From Lysobacter enzymogenes (lineage in GTDB: Bacteria; Pseudomonadota; Gammaproteobacteria; Xanthomonadales; Xanthomonadaceae): a DNA stretch of 64,000 nt. Position 1 is the stretch's first letter, and the number at the start of each line of letters is the position of its first letter. A program made the position numbers and the translations under genes. This document shows, piece by piece, positions 1-9,985 of the stretch. The notes under the pieces are model-generated. The model was given only the letters and a program-made list of their open reading frames with translations. It was not told where the DNA came from and ran no database searches. The stretch spans positions 661,026 to 725,025 of the forward strand of contig NZ_FNOG01000003.1 of assembly GCF_900106525.1 (NCBI RefSeq), read 5' to 3'.

Positions 1-1313
1 TGTTGTGCTGTTCGCTCGTGTTCGCCGCCGCAGCGCCGGCGCAGGAGGCCGAACGGGTCCGCGTCGCCGGCTCCAACACGCTGGCGCAGGCGCTGGTGCC
101 GGGCGTTGCGCAGGCGTGGTTGCGCGATATCGGCTACGGCGACATCCAGGTGCGCACGCCGCGCCCGGCGCTGACCGAGATCCACGCCAGCCGCGACGGC
201 CAGCCGCTGATCGTGGAGATCGCCGCCAGCGATTCGGCGCACGGTTTCGCCGACCTGGTCGAAGGCAACGCGCAGATCGCGATGATGTCGCGGCGGCCGA
301 ACGCGGCCGAGCTCGATGCTGGCTGGCAGCTCGGCGATCTGGCTTCGCAGGATCAGGAATTCGTGATCGCGCTCGACGGCGTGGCGGTGGTGGTCAACCG
401 CGCCAATCCGATCGCGCGGCTGGACATGGAGCAACTGCGCGCGCTGTTCTCCGGCCGTTCACGCGACTGGCGCGAACTCGGCGGCGGCGCCGGCGAAGTG
501 CGCTTGCACCTGGACGCCAGCGCCGGCGCGGTGCGCGATCTGATGAACGACAAGGTCATGCGCGGCAGCGCGTTCGGCGAGGCGCAGATGCATCGCGATG
601 CGCGCGCGCTGGTCGCCGCGGTCGCGGCCGATCCGCTCGGCGTCGGGCTGATCCCGATCGGCGAGAGCTACGGCGCCGGCACCCGCCCGGTGGCGGTGTC
701 CGACGGCGGCCGCGCGGTCGCGCCGACCCGCACCGACGTGCTCAGCGAGGACTATCCGCTGAGCCGCCGCCTGTATCTCTACGGCGGCCAGATGATGGGC
801 GCGCTGAGCCGCAGCTTTGCGCTGTACGCGATGGGCCGCGGCGGCCAGCGCGCGGTGGCGCGCGCCGGCCACGTCGCGGTGACCCTGGTGCCGGGCCGTG
901 CCCGGCCGACGACGCTGGGGCCGCTGGAATACCGGCAGATGGTCGAGCATGCGGTGCGCCTGCCGCTGAGCCTGCGCTTCAATTTCGCCGGCTCCGGCGA
1001 AAGCGCGGTGGCCGCCAGCGTCTACGACAGCCGCGCGGTGCGCGACCTCGACCGCCTGCGCAGCTTCATGCGCCTGCCGCCGAACCGCGGTCGCAGCGTG
1101 CTGGTGATCGGCTTCGCCGACGCCAGCGCCGGTTCGCCGATGGCCTCGATGATGATGAGCAACGACCGCGCCGATCTGGTCGCGCAGGAACTGGTCTCGC
1201 GCGGGATCAAGGTGCGGGTGGCGCGCGGCATGGGCACGGCGCTGGCGGTGGCCGGGCCGCGCGATCCGGTCGCGCGGTATCGCAACGAGCGGGTCGAGGT
1301 GTGGCTGTTGTGA
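1..1313 (+). CDS. Phosphate-binding (PstS-like) / OmpA-domain fusion, 5' partial
   Basis: The reading frame is open to the left edge (first complete codon at base 3), so the true start and most of the signal peptide lie outside; the visible N-terminus ends in the signal-peptide-like AAAAPAQ. The N-terminal two thirds resembles a periplasmic phosphate/substrate-binding protein of the PstS type: VAGSNTLAQALVP near the start, then FVIALDGVAVVVNRANPI and LRALFSGRSRDWRELGG, the usual lobe motifs. The last ~110 residues resemble an OmpA/MotB peptidoglycan-associated domain (VLVIGFADAS, then MSNDRADLVAQEL, matching LSxxRAxxV). The inferred role is a cell-wall-anchored phosphate binder or sensor rather than a classical ABC-transporter subunit; no pst permease genes follow. 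The fold assignment is fairly firm, the ligand is inferred. Confidence 0.75.
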   Translation, partial: LCCSLVFAAAAPAQEAERVRVAGSNTLAQALVPGVAQAWLRDIGYGDIQVRTPRPALTEIHASRDGQPLIVEIAASDSAHGFADLVEGNAQIAMMSRRPNAAELDAGWQLGDLASQDQEFVIALDGVAVVVNRANPIARLDMEQLRALFSGRSRDWRELGGGAGEVRLHLDASAGAVRDLMNDKVMRGSAFGEAQMHRDARALVAAVAADPLGVGLIPIGESYGAGTRPVAVSDGGRAVAPTRTDVLSEDYPLSRRLYLYGGQMMGALSRSFALYAMGRGGQRAVARAGHVAVTLVPGRARPTTLGPLEYRQMVEHAVRLPLSLRFNFAGSGESAVAASVYDSRAVRDLDRLRSFMRLPPNRGRSVLVIGFADASAGSPMASMMMSNDRADLVAQELVSRGIKVRVARGMGTALAVAGPRDPVARYRNERVEVWLL

Positions 1314-1348
1314 TCGGCGCAGCGATGGTTGCGTCGTAGCTGATACGA

Positions 1349-1413
1349 CGCGGTCGCGGCTCGCGCCGCTCCTGCATGGGCTACCTGTAGGAGCGGCGCG
1401 AGCCGCGACCGCG
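1349..1413. repeat. REP-like inverted repeat, family 1 (doublet)
   Basis: Two 25-base arms (1349-1373 and 1389-1413) are exact reverse complements around a 15-base loop. The core is AGGAGCGGCGCGAGCCGCGA. The same core recurs at 4303-4405, 40460-40533, 56615-56643 and, degenerate, at 47747-47774, always between genes. Here it lies between a + strand gene and a - strand gene whose stops converge, so it may also end transcription. Confidence 0.85.
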
Positions 1414-1449
1414 AAAACGCGAACGCCGGCGCGAGCTAGAACCGCGCGA

Positions 1450-2208
1450 TTACTTGCCGAGCTTCGCCACCAACGCCTTCAACGCCGCCTGCGTATCCGG
1501 CGAATACCAGGAGTCGACGAAGCGATCCAGCTCGATGTGCTCCGGCCGCAGCGCTTCGATCAGGTCGGCGCGGGCCAGCGCGCGGGTCTGCAGCATCGCG
1601 CTGCGCGGCAGGCTCAGCAGTTGCTGCAGCCACTCGCGCGCATGCGCGGCGACCTGCTCGATCTCCACCAACTCGTCGACCAGCCCGATCCGCAGCGCGG
1701 TGGCGGCGTCGACCATCGCCCCGGCCACCAGCAGGCGCTCGGCGCGATAAGTGCCGACCACGCGCCGCATCAGCCGCTGGATGCCTTCCGGCGCGACCAG
1801 GCCGACCTGGGTTTCGTTGAGGCCGATGCGGAAGTCGCCGGCGGCCATGACCCGGTAGTCGCAACACAGCGTCAGCACGCAGCCGCCGGCCGGAGCGTGG
1901 CCGGCGATCGCCGCGACCACCGGCACCTGCGCCGAGGCCAGCGCGCGCGCCAGGCCGAAGAACGATTGCCAGGCCAGCAGCAGGTGATCGCGCTGATCGC
2001 CGAGCGAAAGCAGATAGGGCACGTCCAGGCCCGCCGAAAACACCTTCGGGCCGCCGCTGAGCACGATGCCCTGGGCGCCCTGGCCGATGGCCTGCTCGAC
2101 CGCCTCGCGCGCAGCGTTGCACAGCGCCGGGTTGAGCGCGTTGACCGGCGCGCGCGCCAGCTTGATTTCGACGATGTCGCCGTGGGTCTGGGTTTCTACG
2201 CAATTCAT
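1450..2208 (-). CDS. Enoyl-CoA hydratase/isomerase family protein
   Basis: A 252-residue crotonase-fold protein, the normal size for a single-domain family member. The oxyanion-hole segments are visible: FSAGLDVPYLLSL (about residues 61-73) and AAIAGHAPAGGCVLTLCCDY (about 99-118). The second catalytic glutamate position is less typical (GLNETQVGLVAPEGI), so it may be an isomerase or another acyl-CoA enzyme rather than a strict 2-enoyl-CoA hydratase. The likely substrate is an acyl-CoA in the cytoplasm. The start ATG overlaps the stop of the upstream DUF4139 lipoprotein gene by four bases (ATGA), indicating translational coupling. The pairing with a lipoprotein is not an obvious pathway. Confidence 0.85.
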   Translation of the reverse strand: MNCVETQTHGDIVEIKLARAPVNALNPALCNAAREAVEQAIGQGAQGIVLSGGPKVFSAGLDVPYLLSLGDQRDHLLLAWQSFFGLARALASAQVPVVAAIAGHAPAGGCVLTLCCDYRVMAAGDFRIGLNETQVGLVAPEGIQRLMRRVVGTYRAERLLVAGAMVDAATALRIGLVDELVEIEQVAAHAREWLQQLLSLPRSAMLQTRALARADLIEALRPEHIELDRFVDSWYSPDTQAALKALVAKLGK

Positions 2209-3776
2209 GGTTTGACGTCCTGGGGCCAGCGATAGCGCACGGTGTAGGTCAGCCTGGTTTCGCCCGCGGCGGGCACCGGCACTTCGAACTGCGCGCTGTG
2301 CGCGTCTTTCTTGGCCGCCGGCAGGCTGGACGACACGATCTCCCAATCGCTCCAGCGCGGCAAGGGCTCGACCACGCGGACCGTGGCCGGCGTCTTCTTC
2401 GCGTTCTTCAGGGTGATGGCGAACGATTCGGTCATCGTGCGTCCGGTACGGTCGAGGCGGAAATCGGTGGCCTCGCGCTTGGCGCTCAAGTCGAAGACCT
2501 TGCCCAGTTCGAGCTTGATCTCGGCGCCGGCCGGGGTGTGCTGCAGGCGCGCTTCGCCGAGGAAATCGCCGCCGTCGAACACGCGCACGCGGCCGGCCGG
2601 CAGCGGCAGGCCGAGGCCGGCGGCCTTGTCGTTGACGAACTCGACCTTGCTCAGCACCGGCAGATCCCCGGTCTGGCCGTTCTGGCCGCGGTCGATCAAC
2701 GGCGTCGGCGGCTCCCAGCCGATGCCGCCGGAATCCAGCGCGTAGATGCGCTCGCACTTGACCGCCTCGTTGCGCGGAAACAGCGCGATGCGTTCGCTGC
2801 CGCCGTCGCGCAGGTTCACCGCTTGCGGCAGGTCGTAGGCGTGGTACTCGCCGGCGGCGCGTTCGACCGGCATCGGCGGCGCCGGCGCGGCTGCGGCCTC
2901 GGCATAGACCATGCGCGAGGCGGTGACTTCGATCCGGTCCAGCGCCGCGCCGCGCTGGCGATTGGGCTCGCCCGCGACCAGGCTCAGCTTGGCCGCGTCG
3001 AAGCCGCGGCCCGAGCGGTTGGCCACCAACGCCGCGCCGTCGAGCGCGAGCGCGCAGCCCGTGCCAGGCGCCAGCGTGGCCTGGTATTCGGCGCGCCAGG
3101 CCAGCCCGCCCATCGGGTAACTCAGCACGAACTCGGCGTCGCCGGCCTGTGCGGCCTCGACCGTCCATTGCAGCGACGAGCGGCGCGGCAGCGCGCCTTC
3201 GTTGTCGACCAGGCTGAAGCTGTCGTAGTTGCGGATCACCTTGATCCGGCCGTCGTCGAGGGCGAGGGTGAGGCCGTCGCCGGCGGCGAGCAGCACGCCG
3301 CTGTCGGTCTGTTTGGCGCCGCCGGCGGTGTGCTCGACCGCGACCTTGCGCCCGACCGCGCCGCTCATGATGCTCTGCGCGCCCGCGACCGCGGCGACGT
3401 AGCGCTGCGCGATCACGCCGACGCCGGGCGTGCGCGGGGTCAGGGTCGCGGCTTCGACGTCGATCGACGGCGGCAGCGGCGCTTCTTCCAGCGCGTTGGC
3501 GCCGCGCTTGAGCGATTCGCGCAGCGGCCGTTCCACCAAGGCATAGCCGGGCATGCCGGCGCTGGCGGCGCGGACGTTGGCCAGGGCTTCGTAGTCGCCG
3601 CTGTAGACGGTCAGGCGCAGCGCGCCGTCGTGTGCGGGACTGGGCTTGGAGGCTTTGGCGTCGCCGGCTTGCGGGCCGGACGCGGCGGCGGGACGGTCGC
3701 CGGAGGGGGCGCCGCCGCACGCGGCCAACAGGCCCGCGGCGAGCGCCGGCGCAAGCAAACGCAACGGCTGGTTCAT
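2205..3776 (-). CDS. DUF4139 domain-containing lipoprotein
   Basis: A 523-residue secreted protein. The N-terminus is a lipoprotein signal with lipobox LLAAC, followed by a low-complexity Ala/Pro/Ser linker. The body matches the DUF4139 layout: an N-terminal beta region with VYSGDYEALANVR, a central segment SYPMGGLAWRAEYQATLAPG, and a C-terminal domain beginning near FPRNEAVKCERIYALDSGGI and ending TVRYRWPQD. No catalytic motif is known for the family. The start at 3776 is chosen because AAGGAG lies six bases upstream of the ATG; an in-frame TTG two codons earlier is also possible. It is divergent from the copper chaperone gene and translationally coupled to the following crotonase gene. The lipid-anchored envelope location is inferred from the lipobox. 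Confidence 0.82.
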   Translation of the reverse strand: MNQPLRLLAPALAAGLLAACGGAPSGDRPAAASGPQAGDAKASKPSPAHDGALRLTVYSGDYEALANVRAASAGMPGYALVERPLRESLKRGANALEEAPLPPSIDVEAATLTPRTPGVGVIAQRYVAAVAGAQSIMSGAVGRKVAVEHTAGGAKQTDSGVLLAAGDGLTLALDDGRIKVIRNYDSFSLVDNEGALPRRSSLQWTVEAAQAGDAEFVLSYPMGGLAWRAEYQATLAPGTGCALALDGAALVANRSGRGFDAAKLSLVAGEPNRQRGAALDRIEVTASRMVYAEAAAAPAPPMPVERAAGEYHAYDLPQAVNLRDGGSERIALFPRNEAVKCERIYALDSGGIGWEPPTPLIDRGQNGQTGDLPVLSKVEFVNDKAAGLGLPLPAGRVRVFDGGDFLGEARLQHTPAGAEIKLELGKVFDLSAKREATDFRLDRTGRTMTESFAITLKNAKKTPATVRVVEPLPRWSDWEIVSSSLPAAKKDAHSAQFEVPVPAAGETRLTYTVRYRWPQDVKP

Positions 3777-3814
3777 CGTCAACTCCTTGATGGCCTGGGG
3801 GTTATGATAGGCCG

Positions 3815-4285
3815 ATGAACGTATCGGGCTTGCGAATGGGGTTGGCGCTGGCGGCGCTGTTGGCCGCGGCTTGGATGAATGGCGCCGCGGCGAAATCGCC
3901 GGCGCCGGCGAAAGCCTGCGCGGCGCAGGTGCGCGATGGCTGGGTGCGCTTGCCGCCGATGCAGATGCCGATGATGGCCGGCTTCGGCCGCATCGAGAAC
4001 CGCTGCGCGACGCCGGCGATCATCGTCGGCGTCAAGAGCGCGGCGTTCGCCGACGTGTCGCTGCACGAGACCCGCATCGTCGACGGCGTCAGCAAGATGC
4101 GCGCGCTGCCGGAGCTGCGCATCGCGCCCGACGGCGCGGCCGTGCTCAAGCCCGGCGGCATGCACCTGATGCTGATGCAGCCGCATGCGCCGCTCAAGGA
4201 AGGCAGCCGGGTGGCGATCGAGTTCGAATTGAAGGACGGCGGCTCGCTGCTGGGCGAGTTCGAGGTGCGCAAGGCCGCGCCGTAA
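3815..4285 (+). CDS. PCu(A)C-type periplasmic copper chaperone
   Basis: A 156-residue protein with a cleavable signal (hydrophobic stretch ending NGAAAKS). It carries the copper-binding pattern of the PCu(A)C/DUF461 family: His in SLHETRIVDGVSKMR, with the paired Met about ten residues on, and the second pair in LKPGGMHLMLMQP, matching H(M)x10Mx21HxM. The family binds Cu(I) in the periplasm and delivers it to the CuA site of cytochrome c oxidase, usually with Sco. No Sco or oxidase gene is visible here. The 38-base gap to the divergent DUF4139 start is short for two promoters. The family call is firm; the target oxidase is inferred. Confidence 0.9.
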   Translation: MNVSGLRMGLALAALLAAAWMNGAAAKSPAPAKACAAQVRDGWVRLPPMQMPMMAGFGRIENRCATPAIIVGVKSAAFADVSLHETRIVDGVSKMRALPELRIAPDGAAVLKPGGMHLMLMQPHAPLKEGSRVAIEFELKDGGSLLGEFEVRKAAP

Positions 4286-4302
4286 AACGTCGTTGCGATT
4301 CT

Positions 4303-4405
4303 CCCTGTAGGAGCGGCGCGAGCCGCGACCGCGACAACCCAACTACGTCGAAACCTTCATCGTAGTTGGGTTGTCGCGGTCGCGGCTCGCGCCGCTCCTA
4401 CAGGG
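4303..4405. repeat. Perfect 45-base-armed inverted repeat (REP family 1)
   Basis: Arms 4303-4347 and 4361-4405 are exact reverse complements around a 13-base loop. The outer 30 bases of each arm are the family 1 core; the inner bases (CGACAACCCAACTACG on the left) are unique to this copy. It sits between the converging ends of the copper chaperone and thioesterase genes and would form a very stable RNA hairpin in either direction. Confidence 0.93.
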
Positions 4406-4418
4406 GTCTATCGCGGGA

Positions 4419-5305
4419 TCAGCGCGGGGTGCAGGCGGCGCGCACGGGCTCGGGCAACGCGGCCGGCTGGCCGGTTTCGCGATGGATCCACACCATCACC
4501 ACGTTGCCGTCGCAGTACAGCGCGCTGGGGTCGTCGGCGCCGACGATGCGGTGGCCGACGCTGAGGCTGGTATTGCCCAGGCGTTCGACGAACAGCTCGA
4601 CGTCGATCTCGTTGGGCCACTCGATCGGGCGGCGGTAGTTCAGATGTGCGGCGGCGACCACCGGCGCGACGTGCTCGTCCATGCCGTGGCCGGGCAGGGT
4701 CACCATCCAGCGCAGGCGCGCTTCCTCGAGGTAGCTGAGGAACTTGGAGTTGTTGACGTGGTTGAACGCGTCCAGGTCGCGCCAGCGCACCGACAGCGGC
4801 ACGCGGATCAGCGCGGTGTGGGCGACGGCCGAGTTTTCCACCAACTGCGCCGGTGCGGGCTGCGGCGCGGCTTGCGGCTGCGGACGCGGCGCTTCCGCGC
4901 GTTGCGCCTGCTCCGAACGGTGACGCTCGCGTCGTTGCTGCTTCGAACGCGGCGCGTTTGCGGCGGACTGTGTGGCGGGTTGCGCGGTCTGCGGGGCAGC
5001 AGGTTGCGCCGCCGGAGCGGGCGCAACTGCAACCGTCGATTCCACCGCGGCCGGCTTCGCCACGACCGGCTGCGTTGCGGCCGGCTCTGTTGCAGTCGGT
5101 TCCGATGCGGCCGATTCCGACACAGCCGGCTGCAACCCGATCGCTTCGGAAACGACCGCCGCGCCAGCGGATTCCGCCGTTGCCGCAACCGCTGCGTCCT
5201 GAGGTTTGCGCTTGCGCGGCGCACGCTTGCGCGGCGCCGCTTTCTTGCTGGCCTTCGTGCCGGCCTGTGCGCCGGCTTCGGGCTGGTTTTCGTTGTTGCT
5301 ATCGC

Positions 5306-5309
<4 letters not shown>
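4419..5309 (-). CDS. Acyl-CoA thioesterase (4-HBT/YbgC hotdog) with long N-terminal extension
   Basis: A 296-residue protein whose C-terminal ~130 residues are a single hotdog thioesterase domain. The active-site segment is [20 protein letters not shown], with the typical Asp and [23 protein letters not shown] follows. This would hydrolyse acyl-CoA thioesters in the cytoplasm. The first ~165 residues are unlike the family: a basic Lys/Arg/Pro block ([16 protein letters not shown]), then a long Ala/Pro/Thr/Val low-complexity stretch and a second basic patch ([16 protein letters not shown]). The start ATG overlaps the uvrA stop as ATGA, so the two are translated from one message. A start immediately before the hotdog domain is possible but would break that coupling. 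Confidence 0.85.
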
Positions 5310-8260
<2,951 letters not shown>

Positions 8261-8682
8261 CGGGTGCCTGCAAGGGGGAGGGTCGCCGGCGCGGAAGGCG
8301 ACGGCGAACAGGGGAGCGTATCGAGTGGGGAAGATGGGGGCAAATCCGCGCAACGGAAGATGCGACGGGGCGCGCGGGCGATGTCATCGCAGCCCCGTGG
8401 GGCTTGGCTCGCGCGGCGCGCGGGGCACCCGGACGGGCGCTCGGCGGCGTGGCGCGGAATGCGCAAATGCGCGGCCCATAAGCCTGTGGCAGGGCCTTTG
8501 TAGTCTGTGGGAGGGCCTTCAGGCCCGACGCTCTTGTCCCCGATCGCGGCGACCTGAGCCAACAGCCTCGGGCCTGAAGGCCCTCCCTCAAGGACACGGT
8601 CTTGGCCGCGTCTGTCGTCTTTGTTCAGTTTCGGGCGGTCGCGGCCGCTCGCGGCGGCCGGCGGCCCGTTCGATTCAGGGCG
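8261..8682. other. Intergenic region upstream of uvrA
   Basis: No gene is supported in these ~420 bases. They contain the uvrA upstream region and the family 2 inverted repeat at 8509-8587. I could not identify a convincing SOS (LexA) box. Confidence 0.6.
8509..8587. repeat. REP-like inverted repeat, family 2
   Basis: Arms 8509-8526 and 8570-8587 are perfect 18-base reverse complements with core GAGGGCCTTCAGGCC, separated by 43 bases. Homologous copies lie at 17610-17690 and 61493-61565. All copies are intergenic, have spacers of similar length (31-45 bases), and the middle includes related words such as GATCGCGGC or GTCGCGATG. Confidence 0.88.
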
Positions 8683-9600
8683 CTACTTGACCTGATTGAA
8701 GCGCACCGGCGTCGCCGTCGTCCCGGTTTCGCCGCGGGTATCGAGCGCGCCGGGGTTGGCGCCGGCGACGATCAGCTGGACCTTGACCGCCTCGGCGCGC
8801 TGGCGCGAGAGGATCTCGTTGTCGGCCGGCTGGCCGGCGCCGCCGCCCGGGCCGACGATCTCGTAGCGCGCGTCCTTGGGCCCGGCGGCCAGGGCCTTGG
8901 CCGCGCGGCTGAGGATGTCCAGGCTGGCCGGAGCGATGCGCGCGCCGCCTTCCTCGAAGCGCACCTCGATCTTGTTCAGCGCCTGCACGATCTCGCCGGC
9001 GCCGGACTTGCCCGGCACCAGCGCGGCCAAGGCCTGCGCCGCGGCGTCGCTGGACGCGGCTTCGCCGCCCACGCCCTCGAACAGGCCGCCGTAGCGGAAA
9101 CCGGGGAACAGGGTCTTGGCCTTGTCCAGCAGCAGCGCGCGGTCGGCGTCGTTGACCTGGCCGCTGAGTTCGATGCTCTGGCCTTCGAAGGTGACCGCGA
9201 CGCCGGGCATGCTCAGCGCGGCGACGAACTGCGGCAGCTTGTCCTGCCACGGCGCCGGCTTGACCGCCTTGCCGACCTCCAGGTCGCCGGAGATCTGGCC
9301 GGCGTAGGCCTGGGCGAGGGCGATGCTGAGCGCCTTGCGGGTGGCTTCGCTGTCGATCCGGCCGTCGTAGCGGATCGCGCCGTTGTTGTTGGCCAGGCCG
9401 AGCCGGGCTTCGACCGGCGCGACCGGCGTGGCCGCAGGCGCGGCGGCCGCATCGGCGGCGGGCGCGGCGTCGCCGGCGGGCGCCGCGTCGCGCTTGCAGG
9501 CGCTCAGGCCGGCGAGGGCGGCCAGCAGCGCGGCGCCGGCGAGCATGCCGGGGCGGGAAAGTCGGGTGGTGCGGTTGCGATCGGTGCGGGCAGTGCGCAT
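8683..9600 (-). CDS. OmpA-family lipoprotein with BON-like central region
   Basis: A 305-residue envelope protein. The N-terminus is basic, then hydrophobic, ending in the lipobox LSAC; an Ala/Pro/Asp-rich linker follows. The central part (PQFVAALSMPGVAVTFEGQS, IELSGQVNDADRALLLDKAK) looks like a BON-type secretion/osmotic-stress domain as in ArfA-like proteins. The C-terminal ~100 residues are OmpA-like, with the peptidoglycan-contact pattern NEILSRQRAEAVKVQL (N..LS..RA..V). It is likely outer-membrane anchored and bound to the wall. No operon partner is visible; uvrA is upstream on the same strand 420 bases away and the secreted protease lies on the other side. Confidence 0.78.
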   Translation of the reverse strand: MRTARTDRNRTTRLSRPGMLAGAALLAALAGLSACKRDAAPAGDAAPAADAAAAPAATPVAPVEARLGLANNNGAIRYDGRIDSEATRKALSIALAQAYAGQISGDLEVGKAVKPAPWQDKLPQFVAALSMPGVAVTFEGQSIELSGQVNDADRALLLDKAKTLFPGFRYGGLFEGVGGEAASSDAAAQALAALVPGKSGAGEIVQALNKIEVRFEEGGARIAPASLDILSRAAKALAAGPKDARYEIVGPGGGAGQPADNEILSRQRAEAVKVQLIVAGANPGALDTRGETGTTATPVRFNQVK

Positions 9601-9767
9601 GGAGTCTCCGCTGGACGGGGCTGCGAGGAAACGGGGTGGCGCGGGCGGTTCGCTGGGGGAATGGAGCTCGCGGCAAGTGGAGCCGTGTGGCGCGTGCTAC
9701 GGGTGGACGCTGTGGCGAGTGCGGTGGCGGGTGCGATGGATGGAGCGGTGGCTACGATCCTACCTAC

Positions 9768-9904
9768 CGTCATTCCCGCGAACGCGGGAATCCAGGGCTT
9801 CACTGCGATGATGCCGCGAGGCCTGGATTCGATACCGCCGCGCATCAGGTCCACCGGCGTTCTCGCTCGAAACCCCCTGGATTCCCGCATTCGCGGGAAT
9901 GACG
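9768..9904. repeat. Inverted pair of CGTCATTCCCGCG-type repeats, family 3
   Basis: One 28-base unit at 9768-9795 (itself containing the palindrome ATTCCCGCGAACGCGGGAAT) is repeated in reverse orientation at 9877-9904. The 81 bases between have no coding signal. The same unit occurs at 63827-63911 and at the right window edge (63981). This is a widely distributed proteobacterial intergenic repeat type. Confidence 0.85.
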
Positions 9905-9940
9905 ATAGGAAAGAAAAACCTCCTCCCCACCCGCAAACAC

Positions 9941-9966
9941 GAAGGGCCCGGCGCACCGGGCCCTTC
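9941..9966 (-). terminator. Rho-independent-like terminator of the S8 protease gene
   Basis: An 11-bp GC stem (GAAGGGCCCGG / CCGGGCCCTTC) with a 4-base loop starts 20 bases after the protease stop codon. On the minus strand it is followed by GTGTTTG, a weak T tract. Confidence 0.65.
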
Positions 9967-9985
9967 GCTTATCGCCTTGCTCGGA

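Larger units (their letters stand above)
9601..9985. other. Intergenic region between OmpA lipoprotein and protease
   Basis: No gene is supported. The region holds the lipoprotein upstream sequence, an inverted pair of family 3 repeats (9768-9904) and the protease terminator (9941-9966). Confidence 0.6.

Noticed and set aside
9768..9904. Family 3 inverted pair as the ends of an insertion sequence
   Set aside because: The 81 bases between the units cannot encode a transposase and no target duplication is visible; it is a known kind of intergenic repeat.
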